Notes: generated from the sequence alone by a model not told the origin. A DNA stretch of 64,000 bases from Ruegeria sp. HKCCD8929 (GCF_013031405.1 NZ_WPZY01000009.1:1-64000), one strand, 5' to 3'. Numbered from the stretch's first letter, positions 17,426 through 28,282 are shown. Numbers and translations are program-made.

Positions 17426-18655
17426 TCAATCGGCCGAAGCAACAATGCTTGCGTAGCGCTCCTGAGCGTCTGCAGCGCTCATGTCTGAGGTCCAGAACTC
17501 GGCCATAAGATCTTCAATCTGGGTCTGCGTATCCGCGCTCAGGTTCATGTCTCCTGACGGAAGGACATTCCCCTTAGCGAGAATTTGCAGACCCTTTTGC
17601 ATGCAGTCGTTCGCTGTCGAGAGGTCAATGTCGCCACGGACCGGCAGCGACCCCTTCTTCAGGTTGAAAGCGACCTGAACCTTGGGTGACACAATAAGCG
17701 AGGCCAGTTCCAGTTGCGCCGCTTTGATGTCATCGTCTTCGATAACCGGGAAATAAAAGGCATCTCCACCGGTATCCAGAATTTCATTCACGCCGAGCCC
17801 TGGAAGACAGGTATAGTCGGTTCCGGCAACCTGCCCGGCAATCTGGAATTCACCCTGCGCCCAGTCCCCCATGATCTGGCCGCCAGCTTTGCCGGTAATG
17901 ACCATGTTTGTGGCCAGGTTCCAGTCCTGGACGTTGGAGGAACGGGCAAGTTCGCGGGCGTCGGCGGCGGCCTGAAACACTTTTGCGTATTCTGGCCCGG
18001 CTGCGACCTCTGCATCCTTGTCGACCAGAACCTTGCGCCAGGCGTCAACACCGGCAATGGCAATCTGCAACGTGCCAAAGGCCAGATTTTGCTGCCAGCC
18101 TTGCTGGCCCATTGCCAATGGCACTATACCGGCTTCTTCCAGTTTGGGTGCCGCAGTAACAAACTCCGCCCAGTTTGCTGGCACATCAAGACCGGCTTGC
18201 TCATACGCGCTGTGGCTAAGCCATAGCCACTGGGCTGAATGGATATTGACCGGCGCGCAGTATATGCGGCCCTCATAGGTGCAGGCATCAAGCAATGAAG
18301 GCGGGTTGACGATGTCCCGCCAGCCTTCCTGTTCCGCCAATTCGGTCAGGTCTGTGAGAAGGCCTGCCTCGATCAACTCTTCCGCCTGGCGACCATGATT
18401 TAGCTGCGTTGCGCCCATCGGATCGCCACCGAGAATGCGGCTGATGATGATCGGGCGGGCTGTACCTCCGGACCCGGCGATAGCGCCGTCGACCCAATTG
18501 TGTTCCGTGTCATCGAAGGCTTTCGCCAGTTCACTGACGGCCGCGGCCTCGCCTCCGGACGTCCACCAATGGGTGACCTCCAAGTCCGCTGCGGCAACCG
18601 ATGTGGCAGCGCAAAGTGTACTGGTGGCTATCAACGTCTTCCGAATTGCTTTCAT
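17426..18655 (-). CDS. Carbohydrate ABC transporter substrate-binding protein
   Basis: A 409-residue periplasmic binding protein of the CUT1 extracellular family 1 type. A signal peptide (MKAIRKTLIATSTLCAATSV, cleaved near SVAAA) precedes DLEVTHWWTSGGEAAAVSEL, typical of binding proteins for glucosides and oligosaccharides. The mature part includes GGQIMGDWAQGEF. The ATG at 18655 has GGAGGAG upstream. It is first in the operon and closest to the two LacI-type operators. The ligand is not identifiable by eye. Confidence 0.9.
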   Translation of the reverse strand: MKAIRKTLIATSTLCAATSVAAADLEVTHWWTSGGEAAAVSELAKAFDDTEHNWVDGAIAGSGGTARPIIISRILGGDPMGATQLNHGRQAEELIEAGLLTDLTELAEQEGWRDIVNPPSLLDACTYEGRIYCAPVNIHSAQWLWLSHSAYEQAGLDVPANWAEFVTAAPKLEEAGIVPLAMGQQGWQQNLAFGTLQIAIAGVDAWRKVLVDKDAEVAAGPEYAKVFQAAADARELARSSNVQDWNLATNMVITGKAGGQIMGDWAQGEFQIAGQVAGTDYTCLPGLGVNEILDTGGDAFYFPVIEDDDIKAAQLELASLIVSPKVQVAFNLKKGSLPVRGDIDLSTANDCMQKGLQILAKGNVLPSGDMNLSADTQTQIEDLMAEFWTSDMSAADAQERYASIVASAD

Positions 18656-18732
18656 CTTCTCTCCTCCCTGATCGGGCCCAATTCTCAACTTGAGCCTGGG
18701 CCTTGCCCGCCTGGTTCACGCAAGAGCGGCGC

Positions 18733-18746
18733 TGTAATCGATTACA
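18733..18746. promoter_or_regulatory. LacI-type operator 1
   Basis: TGTAATCGATTACA is a perfect 14-bp palindrome with the central CG typical of LacI-family operators. It sits 77 bp upstream of the binding-protein start and 100 bp upstream of the lacI-type gene. Confidence 0.85.
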
Positions 18747-18768
18747 TTTGAGGTCGAATCGCCTTGCA

Positions 18769-18782
18769 TGTAATCGATTACA
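18769..18782. promoter_or_regulatory. LacI-type operator 2
   Basis: An identical TGTAATCGATTACA, extended by A/T to 16 symmetric bases. It is centred 36 bp from operator 1 in the same divergent gap. Two identical sites suggest cooperative repression of both the transporter operon and the regulator gene. Confidence 0.85.
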
Positions 18783-18846
18783 TAGATAATCATGTCTTGT
18801 GGAAAGCTGTCAAGCGCCCCTTGATGGGAAAACCAGAAGGTCTTTG

Positions 18847-19899
18847 ATGCCCAGACGAGAACCAGAAAAATCAGTTACAGTACAAGATGTTGCGCGACAG
18901 GCCGGCGTGTCGGCGGCAACTGTCAGCCGCACGATCAGTACGCCGGAAGTCGTCAGTGAGCAGACCCGGGATCTGGTTCTCGAAGCCATTCAGCATACCG
19001 GATACCGAGTCAATCAGGCTGCACGCAACTTGCGCAAAAAGAGGTCGGGTGCAGTTCTTGTGCTTGTACCCAATCTTGGAAACCCGTTCTTCTCGCAAAT
19101 CCTTGCCAGTTTGAATGCGACATTCTCCAATGGCGGGTACTCAGTTCTGATCTCCGACTCGAACGTGCAGGAATCACCGGGGCGCCAGGTGGTCGACTAT
19201 TTGCTTGACGGAAGGGTTGACGGGGTCGTCTGCCTGGATGGCTCTCTCACGAATGACGATCTCGAACAATTCCGTTTGAACGGCCTGGAGAACCGCATCG
19301 TTTTTGCCTGCGAATGGCTCCAGGATGCCCCTTACCCGTCGGTGCGAAGCAACAATCGCGAGGGTGCGATAATGGCGGTCGAACATCTCTATGAGTTCGG
19401 CCATAGAAAGATTGCCCACATCACTGGGCCGCGCGGAAACGTCCTTACGGCAGCACGGCGTGAAGGCATGCTGCACGCCCGTCGCGAGCTGGACCTCCCG
19501 CTGAGAGATGAATGGATCATACGTGGCGATTTTTCGGTGCAGTCAGGGTGGAAGTCGGGTGACGATATCTTGAAAATGAAGGAGCGCCCCACAGCAGTTT
19601 TTTGTGCTTCCGACATGGTTGCGCTTGGCCTGATTGCACGTCTAAACGCAGCGGGCCTTTCGGTGCCTCAAGACATGTCGGTTGTTGGGTTTGACGACAT
19701 CGAACTGGCGGCATTCAGCCTTCCGTCCCTGACCACGATACGCCAGGACCGTAGCGCCCTGGGAGAGCAAGCTGCGGGTCAACTGCTTAAACGGCTTGAA
19801 AACGATGGAGAGCTTAGCGCTGCGTGCGAGATTAAAACGATCGACGTAACCCTGATCAGCAGAGATAGTTGCTCGGCGCCCGTGGCCAACCCCACTTAA
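18847..19899 (+). CDS. LacI-family transcriptional regulator
   Basis: A 350-residue repressor. The N-terminal LacI helix-turn-helix and hinge are VTVQDVARQAGVSAATVSRT and GYRVNQAARNLRKKRSGAVL. The periplasmic-binding-like sugar sensor domain follows (LVPNLGNPFFSQILASLNAT, LLDGRVDGVVCLDG, VVGFDDIELAAFSLPSLTTI). The ATG at 18847 was chosen because the helix-turn-helix starts about nine residues in. It diverges from the sugar operon with two TGTAATCGATTACA sites between. A catabolic intermediate or the imported sugar is the likely inducer. Confidence 0.93.
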   Translation: MPRREPEKSVTVQDVARQAGVSAATVSRTISTPEVVSEQTRDLVLEAIQHTGYRVNQAARNLRKKRSGAVLVLVPNLGNPFFSQILASLNATFSNGGYSVLISDSNVQESPGRQVVDYLLDGRVDGVVCLDGSLTNDDLEQFRLNGLENRIVFACEWLQDAPYPSVRSNNREGAIMAVEHLYEFGHRKIAHITGPRGNVLTAARREGMLHARRELDLPLRDEWIIRGDFSVQSGWKSGDDILKMKERPTAVFCASDMVALGLIARLNAAGLSVPQDMSVVGFDDIELAAFSLPSLTTIRQDRSALGEQAAGQLLKRLENDGELSAACEIKTIDVTLISRDSCSAPVANPT

Positions 19900-19924
19900 G
19901 TGGTCCGTTGCGATTGGTAGTACG

Positions 19925-20118
19925 GGCGTGGATTGAAGCTTTGCCGTCTTCGGCTCAACGAAAGGCATATCAGGCTGACGTGCCGCAGTGACGATCGCCT
20001 CGGCACCAGCATGATCATTCTTATACCGATTGGCGAACTTGCCGGTGTCATAGTGCTTGCTCTCTCTCTTTGGAACATGAGCCTGGACGCCTTCCGCGAC
20101 GAACTGTTTCAAGCGGCT
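19925..20118 (-). pseudogene. IS110-family transposase fragment
   Basis: The leftward frame carries an internal piece of an IS110-type DEDD transposase: FVAEGVQAHVPKRESKHYD, then the equivalent of the conserved ND-ADAEAI box as YKNDHAGAEAIVTAARQPDM, and PFVEPKTA. One usual acidic residue in that box is Gly here. Both ends are lost; the right end joins a phage-like fragment at about 20118. Confidence 0.68.
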
Positions 20119-20326
20119 CAAGGGCTGGCAGCTTGATGCCCTCTACAAGGAGCTTCTGGACCTCACCGATGCGGCGGATGCCTTCCGGGCCTTCGCCAAG
20201 TCGAAGAAGGGTGAGAAGTACGAGGCGATGCACAAGCTGTTCAACGATGCCGACCACCAGAAAGCGTTGGGCGTGACCGCCGAGCAGAAAGCCCGCATCG
20301 ACGCTTGGGTTCCCGAGTGCTTCTGA
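20119..20326 (+). pseudogene. C-terminal fragment of a probable phage gene
   Basis: A rightward frame without a start encodes KGWQLDALYKELLDLTDAAD, then KYEAMHKLFNDADHQKALGV, and stops at 20326. Codon use is genuine but the 5' part is missing, cut by the IS110 fragment. I do not recognise the family. Its position directly before a phage-type PAPS-reductase-like start suggests it comes from a prophage. Confidence 0.5.
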
Positions 20327-20373
20327 AACCAGCAGAGCGCGAATGCGCCCTATCCCCGGCGGGAGATACAACC

Positions 20374-20556
20374 GTGTTCGATGTGACCCAATACAAACAC
20401 ACGACTTGGCCCGGGGTCAGTGAGCCAGTCGAGAACGCAGACCTCAGAGTGTTTTCGCTGGGCGCGGGCGTCCAAAGCACCACACTCTCCTTGATGGCTG
20501 CTCACGGTGAAATCGGTCCAATGCCCGACGCGGCGATTTTTGCCGACACCGGATGA
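20374..20556 (+). pseudogene. N-terminal fragment of phage-type PAPS-reductase-like protein
   Basis: Starting at GTG 20374 (GGGAG upstream), 60 residues match the beginning of phage-encoded adenine-nucleotide alpha-hydrolase/PAPS reductase-like proteins. LRVFSLGAGVQSTTLSLMAA contains the nucleotide-binding SGGxxS-like loop as GAGVQST, followed by GEIGPMPDAAIFADTG. The frame stops right after ADTG, where full-length proteins continue for several hundred residues; unrelated AT-rich DNA follows. A truncated prophage remnant. Confidence 0.7.
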
Positions 20557-20891
20557 TTTAAACCGGGAAAAAATGACTGTTCCTAATCCGTTGATAAAAA
20601 ATGAAATAATCCACGGCTGAAAACTCCCCATTCACTGATCTTCTTAATTAGGTCACTTGTGGCATTACCGATCGGACTTGCGAGCTGATAATCAGTCACA
20701 ACGATAACCATGCTTTTAACATGTCAAATCGGCCTTAAACTTGCGCCTAATTATTCCAACGCACCCACATTTTGACCTTCGTGTTTTCTGGTCACGTCGC
20801 AAGTTGCATGAATTACGGGATACAACAGAGCGGATATTCAGTCGGAGTGCCATATTGATCGCAGTGGACTCAGAATTGACATTCACCCACA
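20557..20891. other. AT-rich intergenic remnant, no gene seen
   Basis: About 335 bp of distinctly AT-richer sequence with no convincing frame or RNA fold. It separates the truncated phage gene from the clpB terminator and is probably leftover foreign DNA. Confidence 0.4.
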
Positions 20892-20925
20892 CAAGAAGGC
20901 CCGCCGGTTTCGGCGGGCCTTCTTG
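20892..20925 (-). terminator. Terminator downstream of clpB
   Basis: A perfect 15-bp stem with a 4-base loop: CAAGAAGGCCCGCCG pairs with CGGCGGGCCTTCTTG. It lies 31 bp beyond the clpB stop. The stem starts AAGAA and ends TTCTT, so it can act on transcripts from either side. Confidence 0.8.
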
Positions 20926-20956
20926 TTGTGCGGCGGGGTGCGGCCCCGCCCCTTGG

Positions 20957-23575
<2,619 letters not shown>

Positions 23576-23650
23576 CTTTCTCTCCTTTTCCAAGCGCCCA
23601 AGGTCTCTGCGCCCGCTTGGCGGCACGCGTCGGTCTGGGCCTCGCATTCA

Positions 23651-23679
23651 ATCTGGGAGATATCTTTGACGGTTCAAGA
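23651..23679 (-). promoter_or_regulatory. Candidate heat-shock (sigma-32) promoter of clpB
   Basis: In the leftward direction CTTGAA (23679-23674) is followed after 13 bases by CTCCCAGATT (23660-23651). This resembles the RpoH CTTGAAA / CCCCAT-T pattern, placed about 75 bp before the clpB start. Heat-shock control of clpB is well established in proteobacteria. Confidence 0.5.
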
Positions 23680-23701
23680 GGCTAAGGCACAGAAACCAGC
23701 C

Positions 23702-24013
23702 CTATATTTGCGGTATCGTGTAGACCGTGTAACCGCCCGTCTCGGCCACTTGCTGCGCGCCGTAAGCCTCGACCAGAGTTTGCGCGGCGGTGCTGCCGGT
23801 CGGGCAAGAAACCAGATCGGCGGTGTGATCCAGAAATTCTGCGGTAAAGGCGGTTTCGCCGGTCAGCTGGCACCAGTCATCCCCGGCCCGGTAGCCGCGC
23901 ACAAATTTCAGATCGTCATTTGTCGGGTCCGGTGCGGCGCCTCTTTCCCATTCCGGAGCCTCGTCACAGGCCCCTATGGCCAGCAGCACTCCAAGCAAAG
24001 CCAGCTTTCTCAT
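23702..24013 (-). CDS. Small putative lipoprotein
   Basis: A 103-residue protein with a lipoprotein signal MRKLALLGVLLAIGACDEAP (Cys16). The mature part contains FVRGYRAGDDWCQLTGETAF, two further cysteines (DDWC, LVSC) that could form a disulfide, and GGYTVYTIPQI at the end. I do not recognise a named family. ATG 24013 is chosen for the lipobox. It stands alone between clpB and pyrF, diverging from pyrF. Confidence 0.7.
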   Translation of the reverse strand: MRKLALLGVLLAIGACDEAPEWERGAAPDPTNDDLKFVRGYRAGDDWCQLTGETAFTAEFLDHTADLVSCPTGSTAAQTLVEAYGAQQVAETGGYTVYTIPQI

Positions 24014-24143
24014 GTTCTGTCCCCCGTATTGAACAAGCGTCTCAAGTGCGGGTACCATAACACAAGTCATCAGCGCGCCACGCATGGACAGATCGCGCCA
24101 AACCCGCTAGGACGCAAGCGTTTGTCAAAAAGGAGCCCGCCGA

Positions 24144-24848
24144 ATGTCCGATGACCGCCTGATTGTCGCCCTTGACGTGCCCAACGCCCTGCAGGGGCTG
24201 GCGATGGCCGAAAAGCTGGGGGACAGCGTGTCGTTCTACAAGATCGGGCTGGGGATGCTGACCGGGGGCGGGCTGGCGCTGGCCAATGAGCTGAAACAGG
24301 ACCACGGCAAGCGCATCTTTCTGGACATGAAGCTCTTTGACATCAGCAACACGGTTGAGAATGCGGTGCGCGGGCTGGCGCAGTTCGATCTGGATTTCCT
24401 GACCGTGCATGGCGATCCGCATGTGGTGCGGGCGGCCAGGGAGGGCGCGGCCGGCAAAGACCTGAAGATCCTTGCGGTGACGGTCCTGACCTCGCTGAAC
24501 CGCGCCGATCTGGATGCGGGGCTGATCAAGCCGGGCGAGGTGCAGGAGCTTGTGCTTGAGCGTGCCGCCCGGGCGTTCGAGGCCGGGGCGGATGGCGTTA
24601 TCGCCAGCCCGCAAGAGGCGGCCTTGATCCGTGTCTTGCCCGAAGCGGAGGGCCGTCTGATCGTCACCCCCGGTGTGCGCCCGGCTGGGGCGGCGGCGGG
24701 TGACCAGAAACGGGTGGCAACCCCGGCCCAAGCGATCGGCGACGGGGCGGATCACATCGTGGTGGGACGCCCGGTCTATCAGGCTGCCGATCCGAAGGCG
24801 GCGGTGGCGGCGATCCTGGAGGAGATGGGGTCGCTGCAGGTGCATTGA
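24144..24848 (+). CDS. pyrF: Orotidine 5'-phosphate decarboxylase
   Basis: Catalyses the last step of UMP synthesis, decarboxylation of OMP. The 234-residue TIM barrel has the catalytic DxKxxD array as LDMKLFD (Asp61, Lys63, Asp66). The N-terminal strand is RLIVALDVPN and the phosphate-binding end is IVTPGVRPAG, then HIVVGRPVYQA. Length is normal. It is monocistronic, with AAGGAG ahead of the ATG and a hairpin repeat downstream. Confidence 0.97.
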   Translation: MSDDRLIVALDVPNALQGLAMAEKLGDSVSFYKIGLGMLTGGGLALANELKQDHGKRIFLDMKLFDISNTVENAVRGLAQFDLDFLTVHGDPHVVRAAREGAAGKDLKILAVTVLTSLNRADLDAGLIKPGEVQELVLERAARAFEAGADGVIASPQEAALIRVLPEAEGRLIVTPGVRPAGAAAGDQKRVATPAQAIGDGADHIVVGRPVYQAADPKAAVAAILEEMGSLQVH

Positions 24849-24897
24849 GGTCGACACGACGGGCGGGCCGAACCAACCGCAGTTGACGATATCGCAG

Positions 24898-25062
24898 AAC
24901 AGAGGGCAGCGCCCGACCGTGGGTGGGCGCTTCTGCCGATGGCGGTTTGCACTTTATGGCGCCGCCACATCCAGCGCATGTGCGGGTCACAAACATCAAC
25001 ATAGCGCCCGCCCATAGGGGCGGTCGGGCGCTGCCCGGCGGCACTGCGTGCCTTGATTCCGG
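24898..25062. repeat. Long hairpin interspersed repeat, copy A
   Basis: GGGCAGCGCCCGACCG (24904-24919) pairs perfectly with CGGTCGGGCGCTGCCC (25021-25036). A nested pairing GCGCCCG/CGGGCGC lies in the right arm (25004-25010 with 25025-25031). The element is bounded by AACAGAGGGC on the left and CTTGATTCCGG on the right, both shared with copy B at 28490-28653. No protein-coding content. Confidence 0.65.
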
Positions 25063-25254
25063 GCTGGGTGCTTGAGCCGAACAGCCTCGTTTCTCCTCAC
25101 TGGCCACGCCAATCCACCCTGTGCCCGCAAAAGCACATGATACAGGCAGGTTTTGGGGTGCGGGAAATCCGGACTACCACCAAGAGCGTTTTTGAGCGAT
25201 TCTAAGACTGAGACACTCCCCAACGAACCGTCTCTTCCTGTGGTTCGTTACCTC

Positions 25255-25283
25255 CCCCCCGCCCACTTTGCGGGGGGATTTTC
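25255..25283 (+). terminator. GC-rich hairpin with T-run
   Basis: CCCCCCGC (25255-25262) and GCGGGGGG (25270-25277) form an 8-bp stem followed by ATTTTCT on the + strand. A second stem AACGAACC/GGTTCGTT (25222-25229/25242-25249) lies just before. It could end transcription from the pyrF side; the NUDIX gene converges on it. Confidence 0.5.
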
Positions 25284-25317
25284 TGAGAAGACAGTGATTT
25301 ACCCGGAGCCGCGCCGG

Positions 25318-25737
25318 TCAGGCCGACGCGGTCTGGCGGCGCAGGATCAGGTAGCGCCGGATCTGATCGGCGAAATGCGGCACCGCCTTGGGGTGATCGG
25401 CATATTCCTCGGGCGGCATCAGGCGCCAGCCCTGCCCTTCTGAGCCGAAGCGAACCCGGTCCACCGTTTCCGGCGGCAGGTGAGCCACGAAGAACCAAAC
25501 ATCGCCGCGCGGGCGGTGATAGGCGTTGCTCCAGGCAATATCGTCGGCACTGAGGCTCAGTCCGACCTCTTCGAGGGTCTCGCGCAGGGCACAGTCGAGC
25601 GGTGCCTCGCCATCCTCGCGCCCGCCACCGGGAAAGTCCCAGTGATCGGGATAGGGAATGTCGGGGTTGTCGTCCCGGCGGATCACCAGCAGATCGGGGC
25701 CCATGAAAAGGGCGATTTTCGCGCCTGAAAACTCCAT
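25318..25737 (-). CDS. NUDIX hydrolase
   Basis: A 139-residue NUDIX protein with the full box at residues 38-60: it begins GGREDGEAPLDCA and ends LRETLEEVGL. Members hydrolyse nucleoside diphosphates linked to other moieties. The N-terminal part has HWDFPGGG ahead of the box. Substrate cannot be told. It diverges from dinB across 76 bp, compatible with a house-cleaning role but not proof of one. Confidence 0.9.
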   Translation of the reverse strand: MEFSGAKIALFMGPDLLVIRRDDNPDIPYPDHWDFPGGGREDGEAPLDCALRETLEEVGLSLSADDIAWSNAYHRPRGDVWFFVAHLPPETVDRVRFGSEGQGWRLMPPEEYADHPKAVPHFADQIRRYLILRRQTASA

Positions 25738-25813
25738 GAAGGACTGCCTTGCCTTTGAACGATGCCGCGACTCGGGTTAGATATGGGCCGCTTATACCCC
25801 GAAACGAAACCTC

Positions 25814-27085
25814 ATGCGCGTAAAAGAGTTGATGCCCGGCCTGTGTCGCGACTGCCTGACCTGTTTTGACGATGCACGGCGCTGTCCCGACTGCGGCAGC
25901 CCGAGGGTCACGCTGCATCCCGAGCTGTTCGATCTGAGCATCGCGCATATGGATTGCGACGCCTTCTATGCCTCGGTGGAAAAGCGCGACAATCCGGAGC
26001 TTGCGGGCAAGCCGGTGATCATCGGGGGCGGCAAACGGGGCGTGGTGTCGACCGCGTGTTATGTGGCGCGCATCCGGGGCGTGCGCTCGGCGATGCCGAT
26101 GTTCAAGGCGCTGACGCTGTGCCCCGACGCGGTGGTGATCAAGCCGCGCATGTCGGTCTATGCGGCGATCTCGAAACAGATCCGGGCGATGATGGATGAG
26201 CTGACGCCGGTGGTGGAGCCGCTGTCGCTGGATGAGGCATTCATGGATCTGTCCGGCACCGAGCGGCTGCACGGCGCGCCGCCTGCGGTGATGCTGGCGC
26301 GGCTGGTCAGGCGGATGAAGGATGAGTTGGGGCTGACCGGCTCGATCGGCCTGTCCCACAACAAGTTCCTGGCCAAGGTGGCCTCGGATCTGGACAAGCC
26401 GCGCGGGTTTTCGGTGATCGGTCAGGCCGAGACGGCGGAATTTCTGCATGACAAGCCGGTGCGTCTGATCTGGGGCATCGGCCCGGCGGCGCAGGAGTCG
26501 CTGGAGCGCGCCGGTATCCGCACCTTCTCCGACCTCCTGCGCTGGGAGCAGGAGGCGCTGACCGCGCGGTTCGGCTCGATGGGCTATCGGCTGTGGCATC
26601 TGGCGCGGGGGCAGGACCGACGGAAAGTGTCGGCACATGAGCCGATGAAGTCGATCAGCAACGAGACCACGTTCTTCGAGGACACAGCCAACCCGGATGT
26701 GCTGGACGGGCATTTGTGGCGGATGGCCGAGAAGGTCTCGGACCGGGCCAAAGCCAAGGAGTTGGCCGGGCGGGTGGTGACGCTGAAGCTGAAGAAGGCC
26801 AATCATAAGATCCTGACCCGGCGGGTGTCGCTGCGGGATCCGACACAGATGGCCGACCGGATTTATCGCACCGCGCGGGGGCTGTTCGATCAGGTGGGCG
26901 ATGAGGGGCCGTACCGGTTGCTGGGCTGCGGCCTGTCAGATCTGTGCGATGCGGAGCAGGCGGATGTCTCGGGCGATCTGCTGGACCCCGGCGCCTCGCA
27001 GCGGTCGGGCGCCGAGCGGGCCACGGACGAGATCCGCAAGCGGTTCGGGACGGATGCGATCCTGAAAGGACGGGCGCTGCGGTAG
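25814..27085 (+). CDS. dinB: DNA polymerase IV with N-terminal zinc-finger-like motif
   Basis: Y-family translesion polymerase. In the 423-residue product the catalytic acids are visible in AHMDCDAFYASVE (Asp47, with Asp49) and PLSLDEAFMDLSG (Asp140, Glu141). A helix-hairpin-helix region (IWGIGPAAQESLERAGIRTF) and little-finger domain follow. Before the palm there are two CxxC pairs (Cys11/Cys14 and Cys24/Cys27) that could hold zinc. This extension is seen in some alphaproteobacterial DinB proteins. Likely SOS-related, though I did not find a clear LexA box. Confidence 0.93.
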   Translation: MRVKELMPGLCRDCLTCFDDARRCPDCGSPRVTLHPELFDLSIAHMDCDAFYASVEKRDNPELAGKPVIIGGGKRGVVSTACYVARIRGVRSAMPMFKALTLCPDAVVIKPRMSVYAAISKQIRAMMDELTPVVEPLSLDEAFMDLSGTERLHGAPPAVMLARLVRRMKDELGLTGSIGLSHNKFLAKVASDLDKPRGFSVIGQAETAEFLHDKPVRLIWGIGPAAQESLERAGIRTFSDLLRWEQEALTARFGSMGYRLWHLARGQDRRKVSAHEPMKSISNETTFFEDTANPDVLDGHLWRMAEKVSDRAKAKELAGRVVTLKLKKANHKILTRRVSLRDPTQMADRIYRTARGLFDQVGDEGPYRLLGCGLSDLCDAEQADVSGDLLDPGASQRSGAERATDEIRKRFGTDAILKGRALR

Positions 27086-27108
27086 CGGCCAAAGCCCGGT
27101 GGGAGCAG

Positions 27109-27969
27109 TTACTCGGCGGCCAGCGGAACCTCGTCCCGCCCGATCCCCGCAATCTCTTCGATCACGCTGCGCAATGCGGTGCGGAAGGTGTTGAAATTGG
27201 CATTGGGCAGGATGCGCTCTTCGTCGATATAGAGCGAGCGGTCAATCTCAACCTGCACCGCGTGCTGATGCCGGGACGGGCGGCCATAGGTCTGGGTCAC
27301 ATAGGCGCCCGCAAAGGGCGTGTTGCGGGTGACGTTGAACCCGGCGGCGGCAAAAGCGGCCTCGATCCGGTCCACGACATCCGCGCTGGCCGCGGCACCG
27401 AAGCGGTCGCCCAGCACGATCTCGGGGCAGGACGTCTTGCCACGGGCGAGGCCGGCGACCGCCTCATGCGGCATCGAATGGCAGTCGATCACGATGGCTT
27501 GCCCGAACGCATCGAACGACTCGGTCAGAAGCGATTGCAGCCGCGCGTGATAGGGCCGCCAGTAGGCGTTGATCCGACGCTGCGCCTCGGACATCGGCAG
27601 TTTGCCGCTGTAGATCGCGCGCCCGTTTGCCACCACCCGTGGAATCACCCCCAGCCCCGAGGCCACCCGGGGATTGTGCCCGTGCTTGCGCGCGCCCTGC
27701 ACCAGCGCCGGGTCCAGCTCCTCAACACTGCGGTTGAGGTCCAGATAGGCGCGCGGGACCGCCGCCTTAAGCAGCGGCGCGCCAAACTCGGCCGCCGGTT
27801 CGAAAAGCAGATCGACAAAGGCATCCTCGGACGACCGAATCGCGTGCCGGTCCAGAACCGAACGCCGCAGGAAGTCCTGCGGATAGTCGCGACCGCTATG
27901 GGGCGAGGAAAAAACCACGCAGGAGCTGCGGTCTGCCGGGGCACTGAGATGGTAGGCTGCGTTCTGCAT
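27109..27969 (-). CDS. N-formylglutamate amidohydrolase
   Basis: A 286-residue protein of the N-formylglutamate amidohydrolase (HutG-type) family. The family releases glutamate and formate at the end of one histidine degradation route. Diagnostic runs are VVFSSPHSGRDYPQDFL, YLDLNRSVEELDP, YWRPYHARLQSLL, VIDCHSMPHEA and HAVQVEIDRSLYIDEE. The ATG at 27969 follows AAGGAGTGAC; longer frames upstream are rejected. No other hut genes are near, so a different N-acyl amino-acid substrate is possible. It converges on dinB. Confidence 0.85.
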   Translation of the reverse strand: MQNAAYHLSAPADRSSCVVFSSPHSGRDYPQDFLRRSVLDRHAIRSSEDAFVDLLFEPAAEFGAPLLKAAVPRAYLDLNRSVEELDPALVQGARKHGHNPRVASGLGVIPRVVANGRAIYSGKLPMSEAQRRINAYWRPYHARLQSLLTESFDAFGQAIVIDCHSMPHEAVAGLARGKTSCPEIVLGDRFGAAASADVVDRIEAAFAAAGFNVTRNTPFAGAYVTQTYGRPSRHQHAVQVEIDRSLYIDEERILPNANFNTFRTALRSVIEEIAGIGRDEVPLAAE

Positions 27970-28117
27970 GGTCACTCCTTGTCGGGAAGAAACATAGACC
28001 GGAAAATAGTTCTTCCAAAGCCCTTGATCCCCGCCGCGACTCCTTTTATAGACCCCTCCACCGGCGCGGAGTTCCGCGCCCCATTTCGTTATGGGGCAGG
28101 GCACGCAAAGGTTTCAT

Positions 28118-28192
28118 GGGCGGTTAGCTCAGCGGTAGAGCACTTCGTTGACATCGAAGGGGTCACAAGTTCGATCCTTGTACCGCCCACCA
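28118..28192 (+). tRNA. tRNA-Val (anticodon GAC)
   Basis: A complete 75-nt cloverleaf with encoded CCA. The acceptor GGGCGGT pairs with ACCGCCC, followed by A and CCA. The D arm has TTAGCTCAGC-GGTAGAGC, the anticodon stem is CTTCG/CGAAG around loop TTGACAT with GAC, and the T arm carries GTTCGATCC. Confidence 0.95.
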
Positions 28193-28282
28193 TGAATTCA
28201 CTGTTTCGGCCCTTGCAAGAGGTCACCGGGGCACCCGCAACATGAAGGCGCTGGCCCGCGCCGAAGGAACAGGAGACAGGCC

